Positions 11,117 to 20,073 of a stretch of DNA of 64,000 nucleotides are shown here, in pieces. The first letter of the stretch is position 1; the number at the start of each line of letters is the position of its first letter. A program made the position numbers and the translations under genes. The notes under the pieces are model-generated. The model searched no databases and was not told where the DNA came from. It worked only from the letters and a program-made list of their open reading frames with translations. Location of the stretch: the NCBI GenBank assembly GCA_002733715.2, contig NVWQ02000055.1, forward strand, positions 1 through 64,000, given 5' to 3'. The stretch is from Methylophaga sp. Its GTDB lineage: Bacteria; Pseudomonadota; Gammaproteobacteria; Nitrosococcales; Methylophagaceae.

Positions 11117-13672
11117 ATGAATTTAATTCTAACCATACTAAGTCTCAGCTGCGTATTTCTTATTGTCTGGATAATTTATTTACATCAGAAAATAAGCGCT
11201 CAAAGTGTAGCTGATAAGCTACTGCTTAAAAGTGAGCAGCGCTTCCAATCGTTATTAGAAAACATTCCCAATATATCTGTACAAGGCTATAACCGTGACC
11301 GGCGCGTTATCTTCTGGAACGAGGCCAGTGAAAAACTATACGGCTACAGTAAAAAAGAAGCTCTTGGCCAATTAATTGAAGATTTAATTATTCCTGATGA
11401 AATGAAAGGTGTTGTAATTGAGGCAACGGATAATTGGATGAGTGGCGGTGAAGCCATTCCCGCCGCAGAATTAGCACTAAAAACAAAAAGTGGCCAGCTT
11501 ATTGATGTCTATTCCAGTCATGTTATGCAATATGATAGAAACGGTAATCCTGAAATGTATTGCATTGATATCGATCTTACTGCGCGCAAACAAGATGGGG
11601 CGGCATTAAAACTAAGCGAACGACGAGCTCGAGCTATTATTGATAACTCACCCACGCCCTTAGCACTACACAATACCTCCCAAGAGATCATATTTCTAAA
11701 TGATGCTTTTACAGAACAATTCGGTTATGTAGTTGAAGATATTCCCACATACATCGAATGGGGGAGCAACGTTTATCCTGATCAAGATTATGGTCATGAA
11801 ATTCGTACTATTTGGGAAGAGAGAATTGAGCGATATATAAGTAGCGGGGATAAGTTTGAATCTCTTGAAATCAAAATTCGTTGTAAAAATGGCTCTTTTA
11901 AAACCGTGCTGGTCAATGCCTCACTGATGGCAGATTCGTTAGGTGCATTTAATGGTGAAATACTTATTAGCCTATATGATATTACTGAACGTAAGAAATT
12001 AGAGGAGGAGCGCGCACTAGCCGCAATGATGTTCAAGCATACTAGTGAAGGAATGATGGCAAGCAATACCGAAAAAATAATTACGGCCGTTAACCCTGCC
12101 TTTTGTGAGCTTTCTGGTTATTCTGAGGATGAGGTTATTGGAGAGCCCTCTTTGCTATTAATGTCTGATCGGCATGATGCTAGTTTTTACATCGAAATGA
12201 ATCAGGAGCTTGATCGCATAGGAAGGTGGCAAGGTGAAGTGTGGAATAAGCGTAAAACAGGTGAAGATTTACTCGTTTGGTTAACCGTTAATACTATCTA
12301 CAATGAAGATAATACTATTAAGCTGCGCGTAGGTTTATTCTCCGATATAACAGAGAGAAAGCAAGCTGAAACGTTGGCGCTCAAACAAGCTTATTACGAT
12401 ACCTTGACATCATTGCCTAATCGCACCATGTTTCACGATCGCTTAGGTCAAGAAATCAGAAAGTCTAACCGCTCCAATAAGCCACTAGCATTGTTCTTCC
12501 TTGATTTAGATAAGTTTAAAGATGTAAATGATACTTTTGGCCATCCTGTAGGAGATAAACTCCTTATTGAGGCCGCCAAGCGTATCACCGATTGTGTACG
12601 CGATACCGATACCGTATCTCGGCTCGGTGGTGATGAATTTACAGTGATTCTATCCGATCTGGATGATATTCATGGCATTGAACGAATTGCCTCCAATATT
12701 ATCAAATCATTAAGTCAGCAGTTCCAATTAGATAATAATATTATCTATATTTCAGCGAGCATTGGTATTACGCTTTATCCTAATGATGCTAATAATGTAA
12801 ACGATCTGCTTAAAAATGCAGACCAAGCCATGTATTTCTCCAAAGACTCTGGCCGAAGCCGCTTCAGCTATTTTACCCCACAAATGCAGGAGTCCTCTTT
12901 AGAACGATTTAACTTAACCCGTGATCTACGCGTAGCTCTAGCTGAAAATCAACTAGAGCTTTATTATCAACCGATTATTTATTTGCCAACAGGAAAAATC
13001 CACAAAGCTGAAGCATTATTACGGTGGAAGCATCCTGAAAGAGGCATGGTAAGCCCTGCTGAATTTATTCCTCTTGCTGAGGACTCAGGTCTAATTAATG
13101 AAATTGGTGAATGGGTATTTCAGCAGGCAACGCAACAGGCGAAAGTGTGTCAGCAATATGATGCTGATTTTCAGATAAGCATTAACGTATCACCCGTACA
13201 GTTTAAAGAGGAAAATGATTGGAGCTCAGTAATAACTCAAGAATATTTCGCTGGTAGCAATGTCATTATTGAAATAACCGAAGGCTTATTGATGGAAGAT
13301 AATGAGCTGATAGCTGAACAACTATTAAATTTCCGTGATGCCGGTATCCAAGTTGCGATTGATGATTTTGGAACAGGCTATTCTTCTTTGTCCTATCTCA
13401 ATAAATTTGATATTGATTACTTAAAAATAGACCAATCCTTTATTCGAAACTTAACCGCAGATTCCAATGAAATGGCCTTATCTGAAGCCATTATTATAAT
13501 GGCTCACAAGCTGGGTCTTAAAGTGATTGCTGAAGGCGTTGAAACAGAGCAGCAACGTGACTTATTAGCTGCCGCAGGCTGTGATTATGTGCAAGGCTAT
13601 TTGTTTTCTAGACCACTTCCTGTGGATGAATTTAAAGCACTCTTAAATGCTGATAATCTTGCCAAGACTTAG
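11117..13672 (+). CDS. PAS-PAS-PAS-GGDEF-EAL membrane protein
   Basis: 851 residues. An N-terminal membrane anchor (residues 2-24) is followed by three PAS repeats (about 38-155, 165-285, 297-415), a GGDEF domain with intact GGDEF at residue 504 and an RxxD inhibitory site (RDTD) five residues earlier, and an EAL domain starting EALLRW at 632. The EAL catalytic signatures are intact (EITEG, DDFGTGYSSL, LKIDQSFI, AEGVE, GYLFSRPLP), so both making and degrading cyclic di-GMP are possible. A shorter paralogue follows directly. Confidence 0.92.
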   Translation: MNLILTILSLSCVFLIVWIIYLHQKISAQSVADKLLLKSEQRFQSLLENIPNISVQGYNRDRRVIFWNEASEKLYGYSKKEALGQLIEDLIIPDEMKGVVIEATDNWMSGGEAIPAAELALKTKSGQLIDVYSSHVMQYDRNGNPEMYCIDIDLTARKQDGAALKLSERRARAIIDNSPTPLALHNTSQEIIFLNDAFTEQFGYVVEDIPTYIEWGSNVYPDQDYGHEIRTIWEERIERYISSGDKFESLEIKIRCKNGSFKTVLVNASLMADSLGAFNGEILISLYDITERKKLEEERALAAMMFKHTSEGMMASNTEKIITAVNPAFCELSGYSEDEVIGEPSLLLMSDRHDASFYIEMNQELDRIGRWQGEVWNKRKTGEDLLVWLTVNTIYNEDNTIKLRVGLFSDITERKQAETLALKQAYYDTLTSLPNRTMFHDRLGQEIRKSNRSNKPLALFFLDLDKFKDVNDTFGHPVGDKLLIEAAKRITDCVRDTDTVSRLGGDEFTVILSDLDDIHGIERIASNIIKSLSQQFQLDNNIIYISASIGITLYPNDANNVNDLLKNADQAMYFSKDSGRSRFSYFTPQMQESSLERFNLTRDLRVALAENQLELYYQPIIYLPTGKIHKAEALLRWKHPERGMVSPAEFIPLAEDSGLINEIGEWVFQQATQQAKVCQQYDADFQISINVSPVQFKEENDWSSVITQEYFAGSNVIIEITEGLLMEDNELIAEQLLNFRDAGIQVAIDDFGTGYSSLSYLNKFDIDYLKIDQSFIRNLTADSNEMALSEAIIIMAHKLGLKVIAEGVETEQQRDLLAAAGCDYVQGYLFSRPLPVDEFKALLNADNLAKT

Positions 13673-13865
13673 TACCGGATAACGCTTTGAAACCAAAGGC
13701 AACTCTGTGTTATATTAAAATTCTAATTGATGCCTCATAATTTAACTACACCTATAGTGATTGCATGTACAGCCACCCTATTAAAATTCACCTGCTAAAA
13801 TACAGCTTAGTTAAATTTAAAACCTCTATCTATAATGTTTGCCTCAAAACAATGGGCGCAAATAT

Positions 13866-15947
13866 ATGACCAGCGAATTATCTATAGAAAATACAGAACT
13901 CACCCAGACGATTCTAAATGCCTCTCCAACGCCATTTATTGTACATAATAAACAAAAAGAAATCGTTTATGTTAATGATGCTTTTACAGCACAGTTCGGC
14001 TATACCCTTAAAGATATTTCCACACCTGATAAACGGGGAACCACCATCTATTCCAATCGAGAATATGCTTGCAAAATTAAAAAAATATGGGAGCAGCACC
14101 TGAAAGAGGGTATTCAAAATAATATTTTTAAGCCTTTAGAAGTACAGCTTCGCTGTAAAAATGGTGACTGCCGAACAATCATCGCTCATGCAACTCACCT
14201 TCCTGAATCAGCGAACAATCTATTGATCAGCTTGCATGACATCACCAGACACAAGCAAAATGAAGAAATGATTCAGTTGGCATCCACCGTTTTCCAACAT
14301 AGTGGTGAAGGCATGCTTGTCACCTCTGCTGAAAAAAACATTATTGCCATTAACCCTGCTTTCTCAAGCATCACCAACTTCTCAGAAGCAGACGTTCTGA
14401 ATAAACCAGCATCTATACTTATCTCAAAACGATATGATTCCGCATTTCTAACAGAGGTGAATAGCATTCTTGAGCTCTCAGGACAGTGGCAAGGAGAAGT
14501 CTGGGTCTGCCGGAAAAAAGGTGAAGAAATTCTTGTTTGGTCCACCATCAATACAATCTACAACGAAGATGGAAGCGTAAAACAACGAGTCACCTTATTT
14601 TCAGACATCACTGAAAAAAGGCAAGCTGAATTACTCGCTTTAAAACAGGCTAATTATGACCCTTTAACATCATTGCCCAATCGTACTTTTTTCTTCACTC
14701 GTTTAGAAGAAGAAATTAAAAATTCCAATATTACAAATAAACCTTTGGCCATTTTTTTCCTTGATTTAGATGGATTTAAAGTAATCAATGATGCCTTTGG
14801 CCACCCCGTAGGCGATAAACTGCTTATTGAGGCAGGTAAACGGATTGCTGACACTGCGCCAAATGAAGATTCTGTAGCGCGTTTCGGCGGCGATGAATTC
14901 ACTGTGCTTCTACCTAATTTAAATGATCTTAACCGGATTGCACTCATCGCGGACACGATCATTACCTCATTAAATCAACCTTTTCAAATAGAAGGTAATC
15001 TTGTTTATATTTCTGCAAGCATTGGCATCACGATATACCCTGATGATGCACTCACCGCAGATGATCTCCTAAGAAATGCCGATCAGGCTATGTACTTTGC
15101 AAAAGATGCAGGTCGAAGTCGCTATTTTTATTTTACCCAACAAATGCAGCGGTCATCTATAGAGCGCTTTAGTCTTACAAATGATTTACGTGAAGCGCTG
15201 GAGCTAAATCAACTTGAAGTTTATTACCAGCCTATTGTTTACTTACCCACAAAAAAAATCCAAAAAGCCGAGGCATTGCTGCGCTGGAACCATCCTGAAA
15301 GAGGCATGGTTAGCCCTAGTATTTTTATTCCTCTCGCTGAAGAGACCGGGCTTATTAACGAAATAGGTAACTGGGTATTCCATCAAGCTGTTCAGCACGC
15401 CCAGCTTTTTCAACAACATAACCCTGATTTTCAAGTCAGCGTAAATGTATCTCCCGTTCAATTTAAAGCACAAAATGATTGGACATCCGCAATATCAGAA
15501 GTTTATTTTTCTAGTTGTAATCTTGTAATAGAAATCACCGAAAGCTTGCTAGTAAAGGACGACCGACAAATTATTGACCAATTGTTAGATTTCCGAACCG
15601 CTGGTATTCAAGTCGCCATTGATGATTTTGGAACCGGTTATGCTTCGTTGTCATATCTCAATAAATTTGATATTGATTACTTAAAAATAGACCAATCCTT
15701 TATTCAAAACTTATCAACAGACTCCAGTGAAATGGCCTTATCTGAAGCCATCATTGTAATGGCTCACAAGCTAGGTCTTAAAGTGATTGCTGAAGGCGTT
15801 GAAACAGAGCAGCAGAGCGGCTTACTTTATAGTGCGGGGTGTGACTTTGTCCAAGGTCATCTATTTTCGCAACCTTTACCCGTCAACAAACTCTTAGGGC
15901 TTTTATCTTCAGAAAAATCCTCTGAAAGTGCACTTTATTTTGAATGA
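13866..15947 (+). CDS. PAS-PAS-GGDEF-EAL protein, tandem paralogue
   Basis: About 693 residues from the ATG at 13866 (an in-frame TTG lies at 13839). It lacks the membrane anchor and first PAS of its neighbour and starts directly at the equivalent of the second PAS. GGDEF is intact at residue 341, but the RxxD inhibitory site is absent (the aligned stretch is APNEDSVARF). The EAL domain begins EALLRW at 469 with intact DDFGTGYASL, KIDQSFI and AEGVE. It arose by tandem duplication of the preceding gene; identical DNA patches of 52 and 41 bp remain. The stop lies directly against the attachment repeat of the tRNA-Met island. Confidence 0.9.
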   Translation: MTSELSIENTELTQTILNASPTPFIVHNKQKEIVYVNDAFTAQFGYTLKDISTPDKRGTTIYSNREYACKIKKIWEQHLKEGIQNNIFKPLEVQLRCKNGDCRTIIAHATHLPESANNLLISLHDITRHKQNEEMIQLASTVFQHSGEGMLVTSAEKNIIAINPAFSSITNFSEADVLNKPASILISKRYDSAFLTEVNSILELSGQWQGEVWVCRKKGEEILVWSTINTIYNEDGSVKQRVTLFSDITEKRQAELLALKQANYDPLTSLPNRTFFFTRLEEEIKNSNITNKPLAIFFLDLDGFKVINDAFGHPVGDKLLIEAGKRIADTAPNEDSVARFGGDEFTVLLPNLNDLNRIALIADTIITSLNQPFQIEGNLVYISASIGITIYPDDALTADDLLRNADQAMYFAKDAGRSRYFYFTQQMQRSSIERFSLTNDLREALELNQLEVYYQPIVYLPTKKIQKAEALLRWNHPERGMVSPSIFIPLAEETGLINEIGNWVFHQAVQHAQLFQQHNPDFQVSVNVSPVQFKAQNDWTSAISEVYFSSCNLVIEITESLLVKDDRQIIDQLLDFRTAGIQVAIDDFGTGYASLSYLNKFDIDYLKIDQSFIQNLSTDSSEMALSEAIIVMAHKLGLKVIAEGVETEQQSGLLYSAGCDFVQGHLFSQPLPVNKLLGLLSSEKSSESALYFE

Positions 15948-15965
15948 AAATGGTGGCTATGGGTG
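15948..15965. repeat. Distal attachment site of the tRNA-Met island
   Basis: Copy of the last 15 bases of tRNA-Met plus three flanking A residues, identical to 24446-24463. It abuts the stop codon of the PAS-GGDEF-EAL gene. Before insertion the tRNA 3' end would have lain here, convergent with that gene. Confidence 0.88.
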
Positions 15966-16025
15966 CCTCCCAGTTTGCGCTGTAATCCCTTGTGGTTACT
16001 ATGTCGCAGGTTTTTACATTAAAAA

Positions 16026-16046
16026 GTTACCACCATAGTTACCATC
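16026..16046. promoter_or_regulatory. Putative integrase arm-binding sites, left end
   Basis: Two direct copies of GTTACCAYC at 16026 and 16038, twelve bases apart. Three more copies lie at the other end of the element, just upstream of the integrase start (24294-24335). Repeated short sites inside both ends fit arm-type binding of a lambda/P4-type integrase or of an excisionase. Confidence 0.6.
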
Positions 16047-16078
16047 AAAATAGCTTTACTGGAAACAGTATAACCCGA

Positions 16079-17275
16079 CTAAAGCACCCCAATAAAGTTA
16101 GGGAATAGCATATCATCGTCATTTATTGAAAGTAATCCCATTTCAATAAGTTGCTTCATATCCCTTCTTCGTGTTTTATCAGTTAGCTTACGATAAAGAG
16201 CCAAATACCAAATTGAGCGTTGCAATTCTTTTAAATTACTTGCTGTTCCTTTTCTCAGTATTTCATTAATAATTATGTATTGCCTGTCATTAATCTCTTT
16301 CTGATCATGTAATCGCTTTATCTGAGTTTCAAAAAGAACGACATTGACCATACCGTTTACCCGATCATGCAGGTTATTGATTGTTTCTAGCATTCCCTCA
16401 AGGAAAAAAGATACAAATTCTACGTTGGGGTAATCTCGCTTTTTATTTGAAGCCTTACGACAGAAGTTAAACAATGCAAAATAATGATCAATATGTTTCA
16501 AATAATAGGAGGCCTGAGCAAAAGGCGCATAACGAAAACCATCGGCATACAATATGCCAGCCTCTAAAACCCGACCTACACGCCCATTACCATCCCAAAA
16601 CGGATGGATAAGCTCAAAATATAAATGTACGAGTGGTGCGCGGATTAAGGCTGGCACACCCTGATCTGAAAGCACTACATTCCAAGATAATAATTCACTC
16701 AAAAGCAAACGAATATCTGCACCGTTTTGTGGTGGCTTATAAACTCCACCATGCGAGCTATTACCCACACTGGTCACTACTCCATCAGGATTATCTCTAA
16801 ATATACCTTGGTTCTGATCTTCACCCAACGCCTCGTAAATTCTATTATGGATTTCAACAACATCTTCTACAGTGGGATTCCAACTTTCAGCAACAGATAC
16901 TTCTTTAATATACTCATAGGCATTTTTAATATTCAAAGCGCGTTGCTGCTGAATATTCTGGATCTGCTCCGGTGACAATAACAAAGCTTGTTCAGTTTCA
17001 TCTTCGGATAACTCTCCACCCTCAATGGTATTTGTCCCAAAAACAGAGCTAACCACTACTTCTTTTTCCAATCGTGTCGCTACAGAAGCCAATGGAGAAA
17101 CACGGAAACGATCTTGAGCATCTTGAACCCGTCGAACTATAGTTTCTACCCCATCTCGACTTAATCCAAGCTGGAACTTGAATACACCAAACTGGTTAGT
17201 TTCAATACGCTTTATATTATTGTCGGTGTAAATGTCCATCAAAATGTCCTGAATATATTTTTTATATTCAATCAT
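16079..17275 (-). CDS. Fic domain protein (class II, self-inhibited type)
   Basis: 398 residues. The full Fic motif HPFWDGNGRVGR is at about residues 218-229, so the AMP-transferase site is intact. An inhibitory-helix motif TNTIEGG near residue 82, in front of the Fic core, marks a class II protein that blocks its own active site with a glutamate. The N-terminal domain and the C-terminal winged-helix-like region match the common 370-400-residue Fic family. It would AMPylate a target protein; the target is unknown. It is the outermost cargo gene of the tRNA-Met island and has an operator-like triple site upstream. Confidence 0.93.
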   Translation of the reverse strand: MIEYKKYIQDILMDIYTDNNIKRIETNQFGVFKFQLGLSRDGVETIVRRVQDAQDRFRVSPLASVATRLEKEVVVSSVFGTNTIEGGELSEDETEQALLLSPEQIQNIQQQRALNIKNAYEYIKEVSVAESWNPTVEDVVEIHNRIYEALGEDQNQGIFRDNPDGVVTSVGNSSHGGVYKPPQNGADIRLLLSELLSWNVVLSDQGVPALIRAPLVHLYFELIHPFWDGNGRVGRVLEAGILYADGFRYAPFAQASYYLKHIDHYFALFNFCRKASNKKRDYPNVEFVSFFLEGMLETINNLHDRVNGMVNVVLFETQIKRLHDQKEINDRQYIIINEILRKGTASNLKELQRSIWYLALYRKLTDKTRRRDMKQLIEMGLLSINDDDMLFPNFIGVL

Positions 17276-17322
17276 ATACAGGATGAAACATCAATAAATT
17301 GTCCATAAAAGCGTGTTTTCTC

Positions 17323-17375
17323 ATGTAAAGATAATTCAATTATCTATACATATGCTCCCCGTCATGTATAGATAA
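17323..17375. promoter_or_regulatory. Triple operator-like site upstream of fic
   Basis: Perfect 12-base inverted arms TTATCTATACAT (17340-17351) and ATGTATAGATAA (17364-17375) around a 12-base spacer; a third half-site, ATGTAAAGATAA, lies at 17323-17334. The cluster is 48-100 bp ahead of the fic start. Half-site spacing suits a dimeric repressor; Fic proteins often control themselves, but no regulator is proven here. Confidence 0.6.
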
Positions 17376-17986
17376 CCCACAAATCTAATCATGTTTTATC
17401 GAATGGTGTTTCTCTATTTAATTACTGAAACATAAAAATAACACTGTGAGGCGGTCACGGGATATGACGAATTCTTGATTATTTACCCGCCCTACCACTA
17501 GGTAACGGAAGTACAACCCCCTCAAAGATTTCTATATCTGGGAAAAACTCGCGAGTTGAAATGCCCGTACATCAACGCTGATTTACAGTACCTTTTATCT
17601 TTAATGGGTGACGGAACCCCTAGGCCATAAACAAACATAAACACATAGCTCTATCATGCAGGATTGATATGATTAAGGGATGACAATCGCGACACCGCGA
17701 CAGCTAAAAATAAAAAACACTGTTTTTGAAATACTTGCGTACCCCGTCGCGGTGTCGCGGTTATTGAGTAATTATTTAGGTGGATTGAAAGTAAGCAGAA
17801 TGACGTGCTACTTATTGCGGAAGTTTAATACCCGTTCTGAATAGTTCATTTAGTGGTAAGGGAATAAGAAAATAGCTGTTTAGCTATCTATAAATGTAGT
17901 CACCCCTTTAGATAAATCTAACTATATAAAGGGGTATCAAATTGTAGTGTTAAGGCTTGTTATATCAGGGGTTAGCTGTTATCCAC
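17376..17986. other. Gene-free stretch holding one 82-bp repeat and a hairpin
   Basis: About 610 bp without a convincing gene between fic and the next coding region. It holds the left copy of the 82-bp repeat (17684-17765) and an inverted repeat ACCCCTTTA/TAAAGGGGT (17902-17910 and 17927-17935). The absence of genes and the repeat make it a candidate replication or control region of the island. Confidence 0.5.
17684..17765. repeat. 82-bp palindromic repeat, copy A
   Basis: Identical over 82 bp to 18422-18503. Each copy carries GC-rich arms, CGCGACACCGCGAC near the left end and GTCGCGGTGTCGCG near the right, around an AT-rich centre with AAAAACACTGTTTTT. Each arm holds two CGCGAC-type units, like iterons. 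The GC-rich arms stand out from the AT-rich surroundings. Confidence 0.85.
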
Positions 17987-18391
17987 CTACTGTTCAATAT
18001 AGTCTCGTAGCCATGTATTAGCGTCCCGCCTTGCTTGCCCTGTTTGGCTGTTAACTTCAGCCCCAGCACTTTGTGCTGAATTGTACACTTGACTATATCT
18101 AAGCATAACGGGTTCACGTTTGGCAAGGGGTAATCTTAAAAGCATATCCACCAGCCATTGTTTATCACCCTCATGGTGTGCGTAACTTGCCACAATGTCA
18201 TGCACATCCTTAGGCTTGATCCGTTTTGGCTTAGATTGCTGCACTGGCTGTTTATCTTCACTGCTTGCCATAGGTTGAGAAGCATCAGTAACCACGTTCC
18301 CTTGCTGTTTAGCACTGAATAACCCGTCTAACCCACGATTAATATAGGCTTCATAGCTACCATAACCATCCCATTTTGCACTTGATCTCAT
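17987..18391 (-). CDS. Hypothetical protein of the tRNA-Met island
   Basis: 134 residues, soluble, no recognised family. The first 30 residues (opening MRSSAKWDGYGSYEAYI) and the last 75 look folded, joined by a polar linker rich in Q, S and K (residues 32-60). It lies between the two identical 82-bp repeats, downstream of the DUF3987 gene and on the same strand. A role in replication or its control is a guess from position. Confidence 0.6.
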   Translation of the reverse strand: MRSSAKWDGYGSYEAYINRGLDGLFSAKQQGNVVTDASQPMASSEDKQPVQQSKPKRIKPKDVHDIVASYAHHEGDKQWLVDMLLRLPLAKREPVMLRYSQVYNSAQSAGAEVNSQTGQARRDANTWLRDYIEQ

Positions 18392-18421
18392 GCTGTTACC
18401 TCATAAACCCTTGTTTTTACT

Positions 18422-18503
18422 CAATCGCGACACCGCGACAGCTAAAAATAAAAAACACTGTTTTTGAAATACTTGCGTACCCCGTCGCGGTGTCGCGGTT
18501 ATT
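18422..18503. repeat. 82-bp palindromic repeat, copy B
   Basis: Identical to 17684-17765. Its right edge overlaps the stop codon of the DUF3987 gene, and it lies 31 bp upstream of the start of the 134-residue hypothetical gene, so it also occupies that gene's leader. Confidence 0.85.
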
Positions 18504-20073
18504 TGCCCTCAATTTCAAATAATGACGGGTGAACACTATAAACAGCATTTCCTTTTGCTGTTTTTCCTGATTCTTTTAGCCATTGATACGGTGGCTCAGT
18601 CAGTACACCTATCACATCCACCAGCTCAGACCGGCTTAGTTTTGGCCTTGGGGCACTTCGTTGAATTTCACGGGCACCAATTTCGGTACAACCTTTTATC
18701 CTTAACCAATCAAGCAACCGCTTTGCATGTCGTAGGTGTTCGCCATCATCTGCCCCGCGTTGTGATCGTATCGCCTCTTTCATAAAAAACGATCCTAAGC
18801 GTTCTGCTTTTTGCCATGTAGCTATGTCTATCTTGCTGGTGGCCTCATTTAATAAATCGGGGTTATTAGCAAGATGAAGTATTAAAGCCAGCTTACAGGT
18901 TTGTGACGTGGCTTTAGAGGCAATGTCTCTCACATCATCCAACCCATTCCCATCTGCCATTGCTTTCTCAATATTGTTATAAAGCACTAATCTTGCCTTT
19001 TGTGCTTCGCTTGAAAAGGTCGCCTTATGCCGTATTAAATCGCCCTTATCATTCAAAGGCTGCACGGCATCAATAAAACGGGTCACACAATTATAAAACG
19101 GGGTTAGGGCTTCCCAGTCCAATCCTGCCTCGTCTAATTGCTCAAAGCGCGTGCCCACTAATGACGGCAACCAAACAGGCCATAATCGTGCAATTAATCC
19201 CGATGCTCTAAGCCCTTTATGCATAGCAACGCTTAAAAACATATCAGGCTGTATCATCAAGGTCATATTCAGGCTAGGTTTATACATCACCAGTTCTATA
19301 GCACCATCACCCGATCCAACACGGTCACGGCTAACCCTATCCCCCGAAAACCCTGATAAATACAACTTATCACCCGTTCCCGTTCCCCCTCGATTACTTC
19401 CCGTTAATGCTTCCATAATGTCGCGGCCTTCGGCTGACATAACGGCATAGGTTTCATCCCGCTCGTGCATTTTATGGAACAGAATTTCCGCGGTAATGTC
19501 AGAGGTATAAAGTGACGGTTCAACAGGTATGGCCTGTCTTTTCTTTTCAAGGTGATCTATCTGTTCATTAATCTCAGCTAGGTCAATATCGCTTTTATTG
19601 CCCTCATTTTTTATTTTCTTAATACGATCATCAATCATATCGTTATTATTAATTGCCTTTCTGACTTCGGCGGGATGATCTTTCTTTCGGGCTTGCTCCC
19701 AAGCATTCAAGGGTTTAGCCATATAACTAAATACAGGGCTTTTACGCTCTCCTGTTCCAGCTATCAATACAAAAAAGAATGTGGGATTAAGCTCATGACC
19801 GTCCCGCTCTACAATAATCGCCTTTTTACCCAAAGCCGTCGCCAGTACACCCAGCCCAGAGATAGCGGGTGCCATTGCCGGTACTTTGCTAAATCGCTCA
19901 ATCTCTCGGGCAGCCTGTTGTATGATGGGTGGCAAGCCATCAAACGGGAAGCCTTTAGCATCATCACTTGCCGTAATATCGGGCAATGGTTTAGGTGTAG
20001 GCCATAACTCTTCCACATTGTCCGCCTGTATCGGTTTCGCCTTGCTTACTGCTTTTTTAATATCGTCGCTCAT
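18499..20073 (-). CDS. DUF3987 family P-loop protein, replication module
   Basis: 524 residues matching DUF3987 proteins of phages and integrative elements. A Walker A-like motif, IAGTGERKSPVF, is at about residue 83-94. A stretch after about residue 190 (AEILFHKMHERDETYAVMSAEG) belongs to the conserved core, and a winged-helix-like tail (GAREIQRSAPRPKLSRSELV) ends the protein. In P4-like elements such proteins accompany a primase and probably act as helicase or loader; this is family knowledge, not shown. Its start overlaps the primase stop by four bases. Confidence 0.82.
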   Translation of the reverse strand: MSDDIKKAVSKAKPIQADNVEELWPTPKPLPDITASDDAKGFPFDGLPPIIQQAAREIERFSKVPAMAPAISGLGVLATALGKKAIIVERDGHELNPTFFFVLIAGTGERKSPVFSYMAKPLNAWEQARKKDHPAEVRKAINNNDMIDDRIKKIKNEGNKSDIDLAEINEQIDHLEKKRQAIPVEPSLYTSDITAEILFHKMHERDETYAVMSAEGRDIMEALTGSNRGGTGTGDKLYLSGFSGDRVSRDRVGSGDGAIELVMYKPSLNMTLMIQPDMFLSVAMHKGLRASGLIARLWPVWLPSLVGTRFEQLDEAGLDWEALTPFYNCVTRFIDAVQPLNDKGDLIRHKATFSSEAQKARLVLYNNIEKAMADGNGLDDVRDIASKATSQTCKLALILHLANNPDLLNEATSKIDIATWQKAERLGSFFMKEAIRSQRGADDGEHLRHAKRLLDWLRIKGCTEIGAREIQRSAPRPKLSRSELVDVIGVLTEPPYQWLKESGKTAKGNAVYSVHPSLFEIEGK

